Of a stretch of DNA of 64,000 nucleotides, positions 26,208 through 35,524 are shown one piece after another (the stretch's first letter is position 1; the number at the start of each line of letters is the position of its first letter). The notes beneath the pieces are model-generated. The model made no database searches, had not been told where the DNA came from, and saw only the letters and a program-made list of their open reading frames with translations. The DNA lies in the NCBI GenBank assembly GCA_026985075.1, contig JALSQX010000020.1:1-64000 (forward strand), given 5' to 3'. The position numbers and the translations under genes are program-made. The DNA comes from Blastocatellia bacterium (GTDB lineage: Bacteria > Acidobacteriota > Blastocatellia > HR10 > J050).

Positions 26208-26214
26208 TTACACT
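26186..26214 (+). promoter_or_regulatory. Promoter of nrdJ
   Basis: Perfect -35 TTGACA (26186-26191), 17-base spacer and -10 TACACT (26209-26214). The leader to the ATG at 26351 is about 130 bases and includes a GACGG/CCGTC hairpin at about 26233-26249. No cobalamin riboswitch was recognised in it. Confidence 0.7.
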
Positions 26215-26350
26215 GGGGACATCCTCGGACGGATTCGAACCGTCAGACGGCGACAAAAACAAAAGTGAGCGAGTTCAAGGGGTGGGTTTCGGTTGTGTGA
26301 GAGTGGTGGGGAGATCATCCTCAAAAACGCGGCAAAGGGGGACGAATCGG

Positions 26351-29149
26351 ATGGAACGAATGGAACGGTTCAGCCAAGGATCTCAGCGCAGAGAGATGGT
26401 CGACAGTGGTCTGCAGATTCGGCGGTATTTCACCATTCCCGGAGTCGATCCATTTGATCAGGTGGATTGGGAGCGGCGGACGGCGCGCATCGTGGGCAGC
26501 GATGGGGTGGTCGTTTTCGAACAAGCGGACGTGGAATTCCCCAAGTTCTGGTCTCAGCGGGCGACCGATATCGTCGCTCAGAAGTATTTCCGGGGGAAAC
26601 TCGGCTCGCCGGAGCGCGAGTACAGCGTACGGCAGATGATCGGGCGGGTCGTGGATACCATCACCCAGTGGGGAGTCAAGGATGGATACTTCGCCTCGCC
26701 GGAGGATGCCGCGACGTTCCGGGCAGAGCTGACGCACCTGTTGCTGTATCAAATGGCGGCGTTCAACAGCCCCGTATGGTTCAACGTGGGGTTTGAGGAG
26801 AAGCCCCAGTGTTCGGCGTGTTTCATCCTCTCGATCGAAGACAACATGGAATCGATCCTGGAGTGGTATCGGACCGAGGGCATGATTTTCCGGGGCGGTT
26901 CGGGTTCGGGCATCAATCTGTCCAAACTCCGCTCGTCCAACGAACAGCTCTCCAAAGGAGGGAAGGCCTCGGGACCGGTCTCGTTCATGCGCGGGGCGGA
27001 CGCCATCGCCGGGACGATCAAATCGGGTGGCAAGACCCGACGCGCCGCCAAGATGGTGGTGCTCAACGTCGATCATCCCGATATTCTGGAATTCATCTGG
27101 TGCAAGGCCAAAGAAGAGCGCAAAGCCTATGCGCTCAGCGAAGCGGGATTCGACATGTCCTCGCTCGACTCCGAGGGCTGGATCTCCATCCAATATCAAA
27201 ACGCCAACAACTCGGTGCGGGTGACCGATGAGTTCATGCGAGCGGTGATCGAAGATGGAGACTGGCATTTGCGGGCCGTCACCACCGGCGAGGTCGTCGC
27301 CACGCATAAAGCTCGGGATATCTTGCGTCAGATTGCCGAAGCCGCCTGGGAATGTGGCGATCCTGGCCTGCAGTACGATACGACGATCAACGAGTGGCAC
27401 ACCTGTCCTAACAGCGGGCGCATCAACGCCTCCAATCCCTGTTCCGAGTACATGCATCTGGATGACAGCGCCTGCAACCTGGCGTCCTTGAATTTGATGA
27501 AGTTCTATGATACGGCCAGTGGCGACTTCCGGGTCGAAGCGTTCAAACATGCCGTCGACATTATGATCCTGGCGCAGGAAATCATCGTCGGCAATTCCAG
27601 CTACCCGACGGAGAAGATCACCATGAATGCCAAGGCCTATCGTCAATTAGGCCTGGGCTATGCCAATCTCGGCGCCCTGCTGATGGCTCGTGGACTCCCT
27701 TATGATTCGGACGAAGGCCGCGCGTACGCGGCGACCGTCACGGCGCTCCTCACTGGCGAAGCCTACGCCATGTCAGCCCGCATCGCTGAAAAGATCGGTC
27801 CTTTCGCCGGTTTCGCCATCAATCGCGATCCGATGCTTCGGGTCATACGCAAGCACCGCGACAGCTTGCAGAAGGTAGATCGCCACCTCGTGCCCGAAGA
27901 CCTCTACCAGGCGGCTGAGCAAGCCTGGGACGATGCGTTGGCGCTCGGAGAACAATACGGCTATCGAAATGCCCAAGCCAGCGTGCTCGCGCCCACGGGG
28001 ACCATCGCCTTCCTCATGGATTGTGACACGACCGGCGTCGAGCCAGATATCGCTCTGGTCAAATACAAGAAGCTGGTCGGTGGTGGCACGATCAAAATCG
28101 TCAACCACACGGTGCCTATTGCTCTACGGCGACTCGGCTACGACGAAGATCACATCGCCGATATCATGGCGCATATTGACGAGCACGGCACGATCGAAGG
28201 CGCGCCCCATCTCAAAGAGGAGCATCTCCCGGTGTTCGATTGCGCATTCCGTCCGGCCAGCGGCACTCGCTCCATTCACTACATGGGCCACGTGCGCATG
28301 ATGGGCGCAGTGCAGCCGTTCATCTCGGGAGCCATTTCAAAGACGGTGAACCTGCCCCACGACGTCACCCCCGATGATATCGCCGAGGTGTATATCGAAG
28401 GTTGGCGTCAGGGCCTCAAGGCCATCGCCATTTATCGCGATGGCTCCAAACGCATTCAACCGCTGAGCACCGGCAAGAAGACGGCGGCCAAGAAAACGAC
28501 CGAGCCAGCGCCCACCCAATCCGAACGCCCGGGCCTCTCTCCGGCGAAAGTGGCTCAACCCGTTCGTCATCGACTCCCGGATACCCGACGGGCGATCACG
28601 CACCACTTCACCATCCGGAGCCAGGATGGCTCCGTACATGATGGATACATCACTGTGGGCATGTATGAAGATGGCTCGCCCGGTGAGATCTTCGTCACCG
28701 TGGCCAAGGAAGGAAGCACGATCTCCGGGCTGATGGACGCCTTTGCGACGGCCGTCTCCATCGCCCTGCAATACGGCGTCCCGCTGGAGGCGCTGGTCAA
28801 GAAATTCAGCCATATGCGCTTTGAGCCCTCCGGCGTCACGACGAATCCGGAAGTGCGCGTGGCCAAGTCCATGGTCGATTACATCTTCCGGTGGCTGGCT
28901 TCGCAATTCCTCGATGAGAGAGCACAGGAGGAACTGGGTGTGATGACGCCGCCGGTGCGAGAGAAGCTGGCTCGGGCCCTCTCCGGAGACGTGAAAGAAG
29001 ACGAGGCGCTCTCAGAACCGACCACGCCGCGAACGACCTATATCAGCCAATCGGATGCGCCACCATGTCCTGACTGCGGCCAGATCATGGTCAGAAACGG
29101 CTCCTGCTATCGCTGTCACAATTGCGGGAGCACCAGTGGATGTTCATGA
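26351..29149 (+). CDS. nrdJ: Vitamin B12-dependent ribonucleotide reductase, class II
   Basis: A 932-residue adenosylcobalamin-dependent enzyme reducing ribonucleotides for DNA synthesis, independent of oxygen. ATG 26351 follows GGGGGACGAATCGG; the open frame reaches upstream through the promoter, so earlier starts are rejected. Motifs include FNSPVWFNVG, the substrate/redox cysteine in QCSACFI, GGSGSGINLSKLRSS, the active-site loop NPCSEYMHLDDSACNLAS and APTGTIAFLMDCDTTGVEPD. The C-terminal tail ends with two CxxC pairs (CPDCGQ, CYRCHNCG) and a final cysteine that should reduce the active site. It is transcribed alone under NrdR-type control. Confidence 0.95.
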   Translation: MERMERFSQGSQRREMVDSGLQIRRYFTIPGVDPFDQVDWERRTARIVGSDGVVVFEQADVEFPKFWSQRATDIVAQKYFRGKLGSPEREYSVRQMIGRVVDTITQWGVKDGYFASPEDAATFRAELTHLLLYQMAAFNSPVWFNVGFEEKPQCSACFILSIEDNMESILEWYRTEGMIFRGGSGSGINLSKLRSSNEQLSKGGKASGPVSFMRGADAIAGTIKSGGKTRRAAKMVVLNVDHPDILEFIWCKAKEERKAYALSEAGFDMSSLDSEGWISIQYQNANNSVRVTDEFMRAVIEDGDWHLRAVTTGEVVATHKARDILRQIAEAAWECGDPGLQYDTTINEWHTCPNSGRINASNPCSEYMHLDDSACNLASLNLMKFYDTASGDFRVEAFKHAVDIMILAQEIIVGNSSYPTEKITMNAKAYRQLGLGYANLGALLMARGLPYDSDEGRAYAATVTALLTGEAYAMSARIAEKIGPFAGFAINRDPMLRVIRKHRDSLQKVDRHLVPEDLYQAAEQAWDDALALGEQYGYRNAQASVLAPTGTIAFLMDCDTTGVEPDIALVKYKKLVGGGTIKIVNHTVPIALRRLGYDEDHIADIMAHIDEHGTIEGAPHLKEEHLPVFDCAFRPASGTRSIHYMGHVRMMGAVQPFISGAISKTVNLPHDVTPDDIAEVYIEGWRQGLKAIAIYRDGSKRIQPLSTGKKTAAKKTTEPAPTQSERPGLSPAKVAQPVRHRLPDTRRAITHHFTIRSQDGSVHDGYITVGMYEDGSPGEIFVTVAKEGSTISGLMDAFATAVSIALQYGVPLEALVKKFSHMRFEPSGVTTNPEVRVAKSMVDYIFRWLASQFLDERAQEELGVMTPPVREKLARALSGDVKEDEALSEPTTPRTTYISQSDAPPCPDCGQIMVRNGSCYRCHNCGSTSGCS

Positions 29150-29194
29150 GGTCAGAGCCGGAGCCCACTCCGTTCGATGAGCATCTCTGAGATC

Positions 29195-29222
29195 GCCGGG
29201 GGAGAGAGACCTCTCCTCCGGC
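29195..29222. terminator. Bidirectional hairpin between nrdJ and murA
   Basis: A 12-base-pair stem (GCCGGGGGAGAG with CTCTCCTCCGGC, one G-U pair) and 4-base loop lies between the convergent stops of nrdJ and murA, 1 base from the murA stop. No T-run is present. Confidence 0.5.
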
Positions 29223-29223
29223 C

Positions 29224-30570
29224 TCATTGTCCGTGGACGGAATATCCGCGTCTCTCCTCGATGTTCGCGCCCAGCTCCCGCAATCGCCCATTCAGATTCT
29301 CATAACCTCGCTCGATGTGTTCAACGCCGGAGAGGATTGTCCGCCCTTCAGCGGTCAACGCCGCTTGAACGAGCGTCGCCCCGGCCCGCACGTCGGTGAC
29401 CTGAGCGCAGATCCCTCTGAGGGGCGTGGGGCCGTGAATCCTCGCTGCATGCCGATATTCGGGACGATCGTCCTCCCAGTTGAAGTTGTACACCTCCTCG
29501 GGTCGGTCCACTGGCGGATTGAACAGTTCGATGCGGGCTCCCATTCTCCGCAACTCCTCGACGTAGCCGAATCGCCGTTCGAAGACGGTCTCATGAACGA
29601 CGCTGATGCCCTCGGCTTGCGTCATCAACGTCGTCAGCAGGGGTTGCCAGTCGCTCATGAATCCCGGATGGGGGGCTGTCCTCACCTGAACGGGTTTGAG
29701 AGGACCGCGATACCACACATGCAATGACGCGGCATCCACGTCGAAACCGGCGCCGAGCCGCTCGAGCTGCTCGAGGAAGGCCTCGATATAGTCCGGTCGT
29801 ACGCCATCGATCCAGATGTCTCCCCGGGTGGCCAACGCCATGCAGGCGAACGAGACGACCTCATTACGATCGGACATCACCCGATGCACGGCCCCACGCA
29901 GTCGGTCGACGCCATCGATGATGATCGTCCGCGGAGCGGCGCGACGGATGCGCGCGCCCATCCCGTTGAGGAGGGCAATGAGATCATCCACTTCCGGTTC
30001 TTGAGCGGCGTTCTCCAGGACGGTTTGTCCCTGGGCCATGACCGCGGCCAGGATGAGCGTTTCTGTGCCCGTATGGGTGTTCTTCGGGAAGCGGTATCGG
30101 GTTCCCACCAGGCGCTCTCGTCGCACGTGAATGACGCCTTCGCGCTCCCGGACCTCGGCGCCCAAGGCGACCAGACCAGCGATATGGCGATCCAGCGGCC
30201 GGCGACCGATTTGATCACCGCCGGGAAGGGGTAACACCACTTCATCACATCGGGCCAACAGCGGACCGACGAACATGAACGAGGCTCGCGACTTCTTGGC
30301 CAATGTGGGTGGAAGCATACACCCCGTGATCCCCTCGGGATCGACCTCCACCGTGTGACGATCCAGACGCCGCACCCGGCCGCCGAGAAGTTGAATCATC
30401 TCACCGGCCAGGTCCACATCTCCCACGGCGGGAACATTGCTGAGGATCGTCTTCCTCTGCCCCAACAGGGCAGCGATCATCAGTTTGAACGCGACATTCT
30501 TGGCGCCACTGACCGTGATCCGACCATGGAGTGGCCGTTTGCCTTCAATGATCCATTGTTTCACTCCCAC
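29224..30570 (-). CDS. murA: UDP-N-acetylglucosamine 1-carboxyvinyltransferase
   Basis: A 448-residue cytoplasmic enzyme of the first committed peptidoglycan step, transferring enolpyruvate from PEP to UDP-GlcNAc. The PEP-binding SGAKN (Lys24, Asn25), HTGTET and the late GATLVQAAL region are typical. In the mobile catalytic loop PLPGGDQIGRRPLD, Asp119 replaces the usual Cys (Cys115 of E. coli); this natural variant is known from mycobacteria and Chlamydia to give intrinsic fosfomycin resistance. The gene overlaps murB by 10 bases, so it is translated from the same operon. Family members of this divergence could also be MurA-like paralogues, but the operon position supports MurA. Confidence 0.9.
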   Translation of the reverse strand: MGVKQWIIEGKRPLHGRITVSGAKNVAFKLMIAALLGQRKTILSNVPAVGDVDLAGEMIQLLGGRVRRLDRHTVEVDPEGITGCMLPPTLAKKSRASFMFVGPLLARCDEVVLPLPGGDQIGRRPLDRHIAGLVALGAEVREREGVIHVRRERLVGTRYRFPKNTHTGTETLILAAVMAQGQTVLENAAQEPEVDDLIALLNGMGARIRRAAPRTIIIDGVDRLRGAVHRVMSDRNEVVSFACMALATRGDIWIDGVRPDYIEAFLEQLERLGAGFDVDAASLHVWYRGPLKPVQVRTAPHPGFMSDWQPLLTTLMTQAEGISVVHETVFERRFGYVEELRRMGARIELFNPPVDRPEEVYNFNWEDDRPEYRHAARIHGPTPLRGICAQVTDVRAGATLVQAALTAEGRTILSGVEHIERGYENLNGRLRELGANIEERRGYSVHGQ

Positions 30571-31487
30571 TCTCCCAGATAGCGAATCTCTTCCTCCAGT
30601 CTGATGCCGAATCGTTCGGCGACCGCTGCCTTGGCCCGATCGATCAGAGATTTAATATCTGCGGCCGAGGCGCGATCTGTGTTGACGATGAAATTGGCGT
30701 GGCGCTCTGAGATTTTCGCCCCACCCACGCGATATCCCTTCAATCCGCATTGTTCAATCAACCGCCCGGCGAAATCGCCCGGCGGATTCTTGAATACCGA
30801 GCCGGCGCTCGGGCCGGCCGGTTGGTGCTGACGTTCCCGGAGCAACTCGGCCATTCTCCGCTCAATCCGATCGCGCCGGCCGGGCCGACCGCGAAGCCAA
30901 GCGGTGATGACAAGATCGCCGGTATGCTTCAATCGACTCTCGCGATACGCGAAGGCCAGATCCGATGGCGCCAGCCAGCGCTCCCGACCATGGGCATCGA
31001 TCACGCGAACGCGCTCCAGGACGTGACTCATCCATCGCGTGCGCGTGCCCGCGTTCACGGCCACGGCCGCCCCGACCGTTCCCGGAATGCCGATCAGGAA
31101 TTCCAATCCGCTCACCTCGTGCAGGGCCGCCTGTTTGGCCAGCACAGCGAGATTGGTCCCCGAATCGGCCTCCACGAGGCCGCGAGGGTGAAACGCGAGG
31201 CGCTCGGCACGATTCACGATGACGAATCCGCGAATGCCACGATCGGAGATGAGGACATTGGCTCCAAATCCCAGCACGGTCACAGGCTGACGGTGTTGTC
31301 GAGCCAGCCGCCACGCTCGAATCAACTCATCGGCCGTTCGCACGACGAGCAAGAGGTCGGCCGGACCTCCGACTTTCCAGTTACAGTATCGGGCCAATGG
31401 TTCCTCGATACGAACGCGCTCCTCTCCCCACACCGCGATGAGCGCTCGTTTGAGGGAATTGACATCGGAGATGGTCGTTGTCGTCAT
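30561..31487 (-). CDS. murB: UDP-N-acetylenolpyruvoylglucosamine reductase
   Basis: A 308-residue FAD enzyme completing UDP-MurNAc synthesis with NADPH. The FAD-binding core shows CNWKVGGPADLLL, LGFGANVLISD and the LIGIPGTVGAAVAVNAG segment; the catalytic Ser is in PSAGSVFKNP and the closing Glu in RLEEEIRYLG. These are features of type II MurB. It lies 14 bases after dapD and overlaps murA, forming the wall-precursor end of the diaminopimelate run. Confidence 0.93.
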   Translation of the reverse strand: MTTTTISDVNSLKRALIAVWGEERVRIEEPLARYCNWKVGGPADLLLVVRTADELIRAWRLARQHRQPVTVLGFGANVLISDRGIRGFVIVNRAERLAFHPRGLVEADSGTNLAVLAKQAALHEVSGLEFLIGIPGTVGAAVAVNAGTRTRWMSHVLERVRVIDAHGRERWLAPSDLAFAYRESRLKHTGDLVITAWLRGRPGRRDRIERRMAELLRERQHQPAGPSAGSVFKNPPGDFAGRLIEQCGLKGYRVGGAKISERHANFIVNTDRASAADIKSLIDRAKAAVAERFGIRLEEEIRYLGEWE

Positions 31488-31501
31488 GCAGGAACTCGGC
31501 G

Positions 31502-32338
31502 CTACCTCAGAATGTCCTCCAACTGGATCGCCCGTTCAGTTTTAGCATCGCGATACTTCACGATGATCGGCGTGTACACGGACAGGCCCAACTCCCGGCC
31601 GCGCCCTCGGGAAATTGCTCGACACCCGGGAACGACGACGGCGTTTTCGGGGATCTCCAATGGCGCATCCTCCGTCTTGCGATACACCGTATCTTTGACC
31701 AGATCGTACACCGGCGTCGAACCGGTCAAGATGGTGCCCGCGGCCAGAATGGCGCCGCGCCGGACGATCGCTCCCTCGTACACGCCACAGTTCCCCCCAA
31801 TGAGCACATCGTCTTCGATGATCACGGGCATCGACCCCACCGGCTCGAGCACGCCGCCGATTTGCGCCCCGGCGCTGATGTGCACGCGTTTGCCGATCTG
31901 CGCGCATGAACCGACGAGCGCGTGGGAGTCGATCATCGTTTCATCATCCACGTAAGCGCCCACATTGATGTACATGGGAGGCATGCAGACGACGCCGCGA
32001 CCGACGTAGCAGCCATCGCGAATCGCCGAACCGCCGGGTACGAGGCGAATCCCATCGTCGATCCCAATCCGCTTCAATGGATAGGTATGTTTATCGTAGA
32101 AGACGAAGTGCTCATTAATGGACATATTGCGCAGCGCGCCGATGCGAAACCCCAACAAAATGCCTTTTTTCACCCATGAGTTCACCACCCAGGTATCGCC
32201 CCGTTTGACGGCGGCGCGCACCTCGCCTCGATTCAATTTCTCCTTCAACTCGTTGAAGGCGTCGAAATACTCGTCGCCAAATTCATCCGAGCGAGCGTCA
32301 AAGAGCCGTTCGATTCGCTGTTGGAGTTCCATAGTCAT
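31502..32338 (-). CDS. dapD: Tetrahydrodipicolinate N-succinyltransferase
   Basis: A 278-residue trimeric left-handed beta-helix transferase that succinylates tetrahydrodipicolinate in the succinylase route to meso-diaminopimelate. Hexapeptide-repeat coils run from about residue 100 to 240 (GRGVVCMPPMYINVGAYVDD, GAQIGGVLEPVGSMPVIIED, GGNCGVYEGAIV). The N-terminal ERLFDARSDEF helix matches the family. Its start overlaps the dapA stop by 4 bases (ATGA), indicating translational coupling. Confidence 0.93.
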   Translation of the reverse strand: MTMELQQRIERLFDARSDEFGDEYFDAFNELKEKLNRGEVRAAVKRGDTWVVNSWVKKGILLGFRIGALRNMSINEHFVFYDKHTYPLKRIGIDDGIRLVPGGSAIRDGCYVGRGVVCMPPMYINVGAYVDDETMIDSHALVGSCAQIGKRVHISAGAQIGGVLEPVGSMPVIIEDDVLIGGNCGVYEGAIVRRGAILAAGTILTGSTPVYDLVKDTVYRKTEDAPLEIPENAVVVPGCRAISRGRGRELGLSVYTPIIVKYRDAKTERAIQLEDILR

Positions 32339-33261
32339 TCTCGCCTGGCATCGGAAGATTGAGCCGACGTCTGGAGCACGCCCAGGGAGACCAGGACGCG
32401 GCGCAACGCCTCTTTATTCTCTGGCCTCATGGGAACGAGCGGCAACCGGTACACCTCCTCGATATACCCCATCATGGCCAGCGCGGCTTTCACCGGGATG
32501 GGATTGGTCTCGATGAAATTCGCCCGCATGAGCGGCCAGAGCCGACGGTTGAGCGCGCGCGCCTCCTGGAATTGACCGTCCAGACACAAGTGGGTGAGCT
32601 TGGTCATCTCGGCGGGGATTTCATTGGAGACGACGGAGATGACGCCCACGCCCCCCAGAGCGATGATAGCGAGAGCGAGCGCATCGTCGCCGGAGAAAAT
32701 CTTGAACGACTCCGGGACGGTAGCCGCGATCTCGCCCACCTGCATGAGATCGCCCGAAGCTTCCTTGACGCCGATGATGTTCTCCACCTCAGCCAGTCGA
32801 GCGAGCGTTTCCGGGCGAATATTCGAACTGGTGCGCCCCGGCACATTGTACACGATGATGGGCAATGAGACGGCTTCGGCGATAGCGCGAAAGTGCTGGT
32901 ACAATCCCTCCGGCGTCGGCTTGTTGTAATAAGGCGCTACGGACAAGAGGCCATCAGCCCCCACCTTCTCGCACTGCCGGGCCAGCTCGATGACCTTGCG
33001 GGTATCATTGCCACCCGCTCCAGCAATGACGGGCACGCGACCAGCCGCCTCGTTGACGACGACCTCCACGACGCGGAGGTGCTCCTCAACAGTGAGCGTG
33101 GGATTCTCGCCGGTCGTCCCACAGGGCACGAGAAAATCGATGCCGTGATCGATCTGGAACGCTACCAATCTCTTCAGCGCCGGCTCATCGACGCGGCCAT
33201 CTGCCGTAAACGGCGTGACCAGCGCCGTTCCGCATCCTCTCAATTCATCGAGTTTTGTCAT
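32335..33261 (-). CDS. dapA: 4-hydroxy-tetrahydrodipicolinate synthase
   Basis: A 308-residue TIM-barrel Schiff-base aldolase condensing pyruvate with aspartate semialdehyde. The entry motif ALVTPFTADGRVDE, the CGTTGENPTLT turn, the catalytic Tyr of APYYNKPT and the Schiff-base Lys of IGVKEASGD are all present. It starts 116 bases after the dapB stop and is coupled to dapD. Lysine feedback inhibition is possible but cannot be judged from sequence. Confidence 0.95.
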   Translation of the reverse strand: MTKLDELRGCGTALVTPFTADGRVDEPALKRLVAFQIDHGIDFLVPCGTTGENPTLTVEEHLRVVEVVVNEAAGRVPVIAGAGGNDTRKVIELARQCEKVGADGLLSVAPYYNKPTPEGLYQHFRAIAEAVSLPIIVYNVPGRTSSNIRPETLARLAEVENIIGVKEASGDLMQVGEIAATVPESFKIFSGDDALALAIIALGGVGVISVVSNEIPAEMTKLTHLCLDGQFQEARALNRRLWPLMRANFIETNPIPVKAALAMMGYIEEVYRLPLVPMRPENKEALRRVLVSLGVLQTSAQSSDARRE

Positions 33262-33295
33262 GACGCCCTCTCCTCATTATTTAAGATCAAAAGCC

Positions 33296-33369
33296 CCCGG
33301 TGTTCCCACCGTCACCGGGCATGCGCCATCACTCTCCGTCGGATGAGCGCGGCTTCGGTCGCCTATTAT
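33296..33369 (-). promoter_or_regulatory. Possible internal promoter and leader hairpin of dapA
   Basis: On the minus strand a perfect TATAAT (33369-33364) lies in the dapB-dapA gap, without a good -35. Further down the leader CCCGGTG and CACCGGG (33319-33313, 33302-33296) can pair around a 10-base loop. It may allow separate expression of dapA-dapD-murB-murA. No lysine riboswitch is recognisable. Confidence 0.3.
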
Positions 33370-33377
33370 AAACGACA

Positions 33378-34073
33378 TCATTCGGTTCGTTCCACGAGCT
33401 CCTGAAATGTGTAGAACCCTTTCTTCCCCACGATCCACCGCGCCGCAAACAGCGCGCCATCGGCGAAGCCTTCTCGACTGCGGGCGACGTGTTTCAGCGT
33501 GATCGTTTCCACCGGGGAATCGAAGCTCACCGCGTGAGTGCCTGGAATATACCCAGCGCGCACACTGGAGATCGGCACATGATGATCGCCATAGGCCGCT
33601 TCCAGGATGCGCCCCAGTGTGATGGCCGTCCCCGACGGCGCGTCCTTCTTGAGCTTGTGATGGGCCTCCTCGATGAAGGGATCAAACTCCCGGAAGCGAT
33701 GGAACAAATGAGCGGCGTGCTCAACGATCTTGAAAAACAGGTTCATGCCCAGGGAGAAGTTCGGACCATAGACGAAGCCGATCCCGCTTTGAGCGACCAC
33801 GCGGCGCGCCTCGTCCAGATGCTCATACCACCCCGTCGTTCCCACGACCATGTTCACGCCCACCCGGGCGACTCGGCGAATATTTTCCATCACAGCCTGG
33901 GGCGTGGAAAAATCTATGCAGACGTCAATGCCGGCCAGATTCTCCGGCGTGAGCCCCTGGAACCATCCGTTATTCTTGGAATCGAGAATGAGCGAGACGG
34001 TGATCCCTTGACGTTGCGCACGCCGCTCGATGAGCTTACCCATCTTGCCATATCCAATCAGGGCGATATTCAT
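33378..34073 (-). CDS. dapB: 4-hydroxy-tetrahydrodipicolinate reductase
   Basis: A 231-residue NAD(P)H-dependent reductase making tetrahydrodipicolinate. The nucleotide-binding GYGKMGKLI, the DFSTPQAV segment, GTTGW and the catalytic EAHHKLKKDAPSGTA motif are clear. It is a little shorter than the 260-270 residues of most DapB because of the compact central part. It lies 10 bases after lysC. Confidence 0.92.
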   Translation of the reverse strand: MNIALIGYGKMGKLIERRAQRQGITVSLILDSKNNGWFQGLTPENLAGIDVCIDFSTPQAVMENIRRVARVGVNMVVGTTGWYEHLDEARRVVAQSGIGFVYGPNFSLGMNLFFKIVEHAAHLFHRFREFDPFIEEAHHKLKKDAPSGTAITLGRILEAAYGDHHVPISSVRAGYIPGTHAVSFDSPVETITLKHVARSREGFADGALFAARWIVGKKGFYTFQELVERTE

Positions 34074-34083
34074 GATCCTCTCC

Positions 34084-35445
34084 TCAATAAAACATCTCCG
34101 GATCTACGTCCCGGAACAAAAGATCGTGCAAGCGCTTCACGGCCTCGCCGACGTTCGCCGCGGGGAGAATGAGCACCAGGCTATGTTCAGACACTCCGTA
34201 AGAAATCGCTCCCACAGGTAGATCGCCGACCGCTTGGACGACCTGATGGAGAAGCGCCCCGTGCTGGTGGAGATGCTCTCCAACGAGGCAAACGATGGCT
34301 TGATCTGACACCATGGCGACGTTCGCCTCGGGCTCGAGATCAATGGTCAGCGCCTCGACGCTCTCCGAAGGATCGATGACCAGCATGATCCTCGTTTCCG
34401 TCGTCATGGCCAGATAGGTGTGAAGCTGAGCCCGCTCTACGGCCTCGAAGGCGGTCTTGAAGAATCGCGGCAGAGACGAGGCATGCCGAGCCGCTACCGT
34501 GAGAAGTGTGACCGGCCTCTTATACGCGATCGATTTGACGACCGACCGCGTGGGCGGGACAGTGGCGGCGATGACCGTGCCCGGTCCATCTGGATGTCGG
34601 GAATTGTAAATATGGACGGGGATGGCCTTCTCATCGGCGGGGAACAATGTGCTCGGATGAAGGACCTTGGCGCCGAAGTGGGTGAGCTCCTTGGCTTCCA
34701 GAAACGAGATCGCTCTGATCGTGCGGGCTTCTGGTAATATGGCTGGATCGGCCGTCATGATGCCATGGACGTCCGTCCAGATTTGAATATCCTCAGCCTC
34801 CAGAGCGGCGCCGATGATGGCGGCGGAATAATCCGAACCCTCGAACCCCAGCGTCGTCGTGACTCCATGAAGAGTCGCCCCAATGTAGCCTTGAGTGACG
34901 GGGATCCGTCCCGCTTGAAGGCATGGTCGGATGTGTTCGACGATCCGCGCCCGGGTGATGTCCATCAGTGGCCGCGCCCGCGTGTGATGCTCATCGGTGA
35001 TCATGAATTGACGGGCATCGAGCCAGACGGCATCGAGTCCTCCATGCTTCAGCGCTTCGGTCACGATGACTGAAGAGATGAGCTCTCCATATGAAGCGAT
35101 ACGATCGCGGCCGCGCAGTGTGAGCTCGCGCAGGATGGCCAATCCATCGATGAGCTGCTCGATGTCGCGAAAGTACCCTTCTACACGGGGGAGAGCCTCA
35201 TCAACATGCAGCGCGCGCATGAGAGCGACGTGATACCCTTTCAGTTCCTCCCATCGCCCGCGCGCCGTGGCCCGCTCACCACGAGTAGCACGCTCAGCAA
35301 TATCCAGCAGTGCGCGCGTCGTCTTCCCCATCGCCGAGACGACGATGACGGGGCCGAGATGGGCGCGCGCTTTAATGATATCAACTACCCGCTCGATTGA
35401 TGTGGCATCCTGAATCGACGTGCCCCCGAACTTCATGACGATCAT
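34084..35445 (-). CDS. lysC: Aspartate kinase
   Basis: A 453-residue enzyme phosphorylating aspartate, the entry step to lysine, threonine and methionine. The N-terminal KFGGTSIQDA kinase signature, ASYGELISS and GFEGSDYSAAIIGA are typical; two ACT regulatory domains fill the last 150 residues (ITLLTVAARHASSL; VAMVSDQAIVCLVGEH), as in monofunctional, feedback-regulated aspartokinases. No homoserine dehydrogenase domain is fused. It sits between the M20 peptidase gene and dapB. Confidence 0.93.
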   Translation of the reverse strand: MIVMKFGGTSIQDATSIERVVDIIKARAHLGPVIVVSAMGKTTRALLDIAERATRGERATARGRWEELKGYHVALMRALHVDEALPRVEGYFRDIEQLIDGLAILRELTLRGRDRIASYGELISSVIVTEALKHGGLDAVWLDARQFMITDEHHTRARPLMDITRARIVEHIRPCLQAGRIPVTQGYIGATLHGVTTTLGFEGSDYSAAIIGAALEAEDIQIWTDVHGIMTADPAILPEARTIRAISFLEAKELTHFGAKVLHPSTLFPADEKAIPVHIYNSRHPDGPGTVIAATVPPTRSVVKSIAYKRPVTLLTVAARHASSLPRFFKTAFEAVERAQLHTYLAMTTETRIMLVIDPSESVEALTIDLEPEANVAMVSDQAIVCLVGEHLHQHGALLHQVVQAVGDLPVGAISYGVSEHSLVLILPAANVGEAVKRLHDLLFRDVDPEMFY

Positions 35446-35524
35446 CTTGCAACCTCCTCAACCGATGCCGATGTTCTCTTCCAGGAGGACATCACGATCC
35501 CGTTCGCCCGGAACGTCTCCACGA

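Noticed and set aside
26225-26260. A tRNA gene in the nrdJ leader
   Set aside because: Only a T-arm-like hairpin is present; no acceptor or anticodon arm can be paired.
26321-27646. 441-codon minus-strand open frame within nrdJ
   Set aside because: Antisense shadow of nrdJ, which has all class II reductase motifs.
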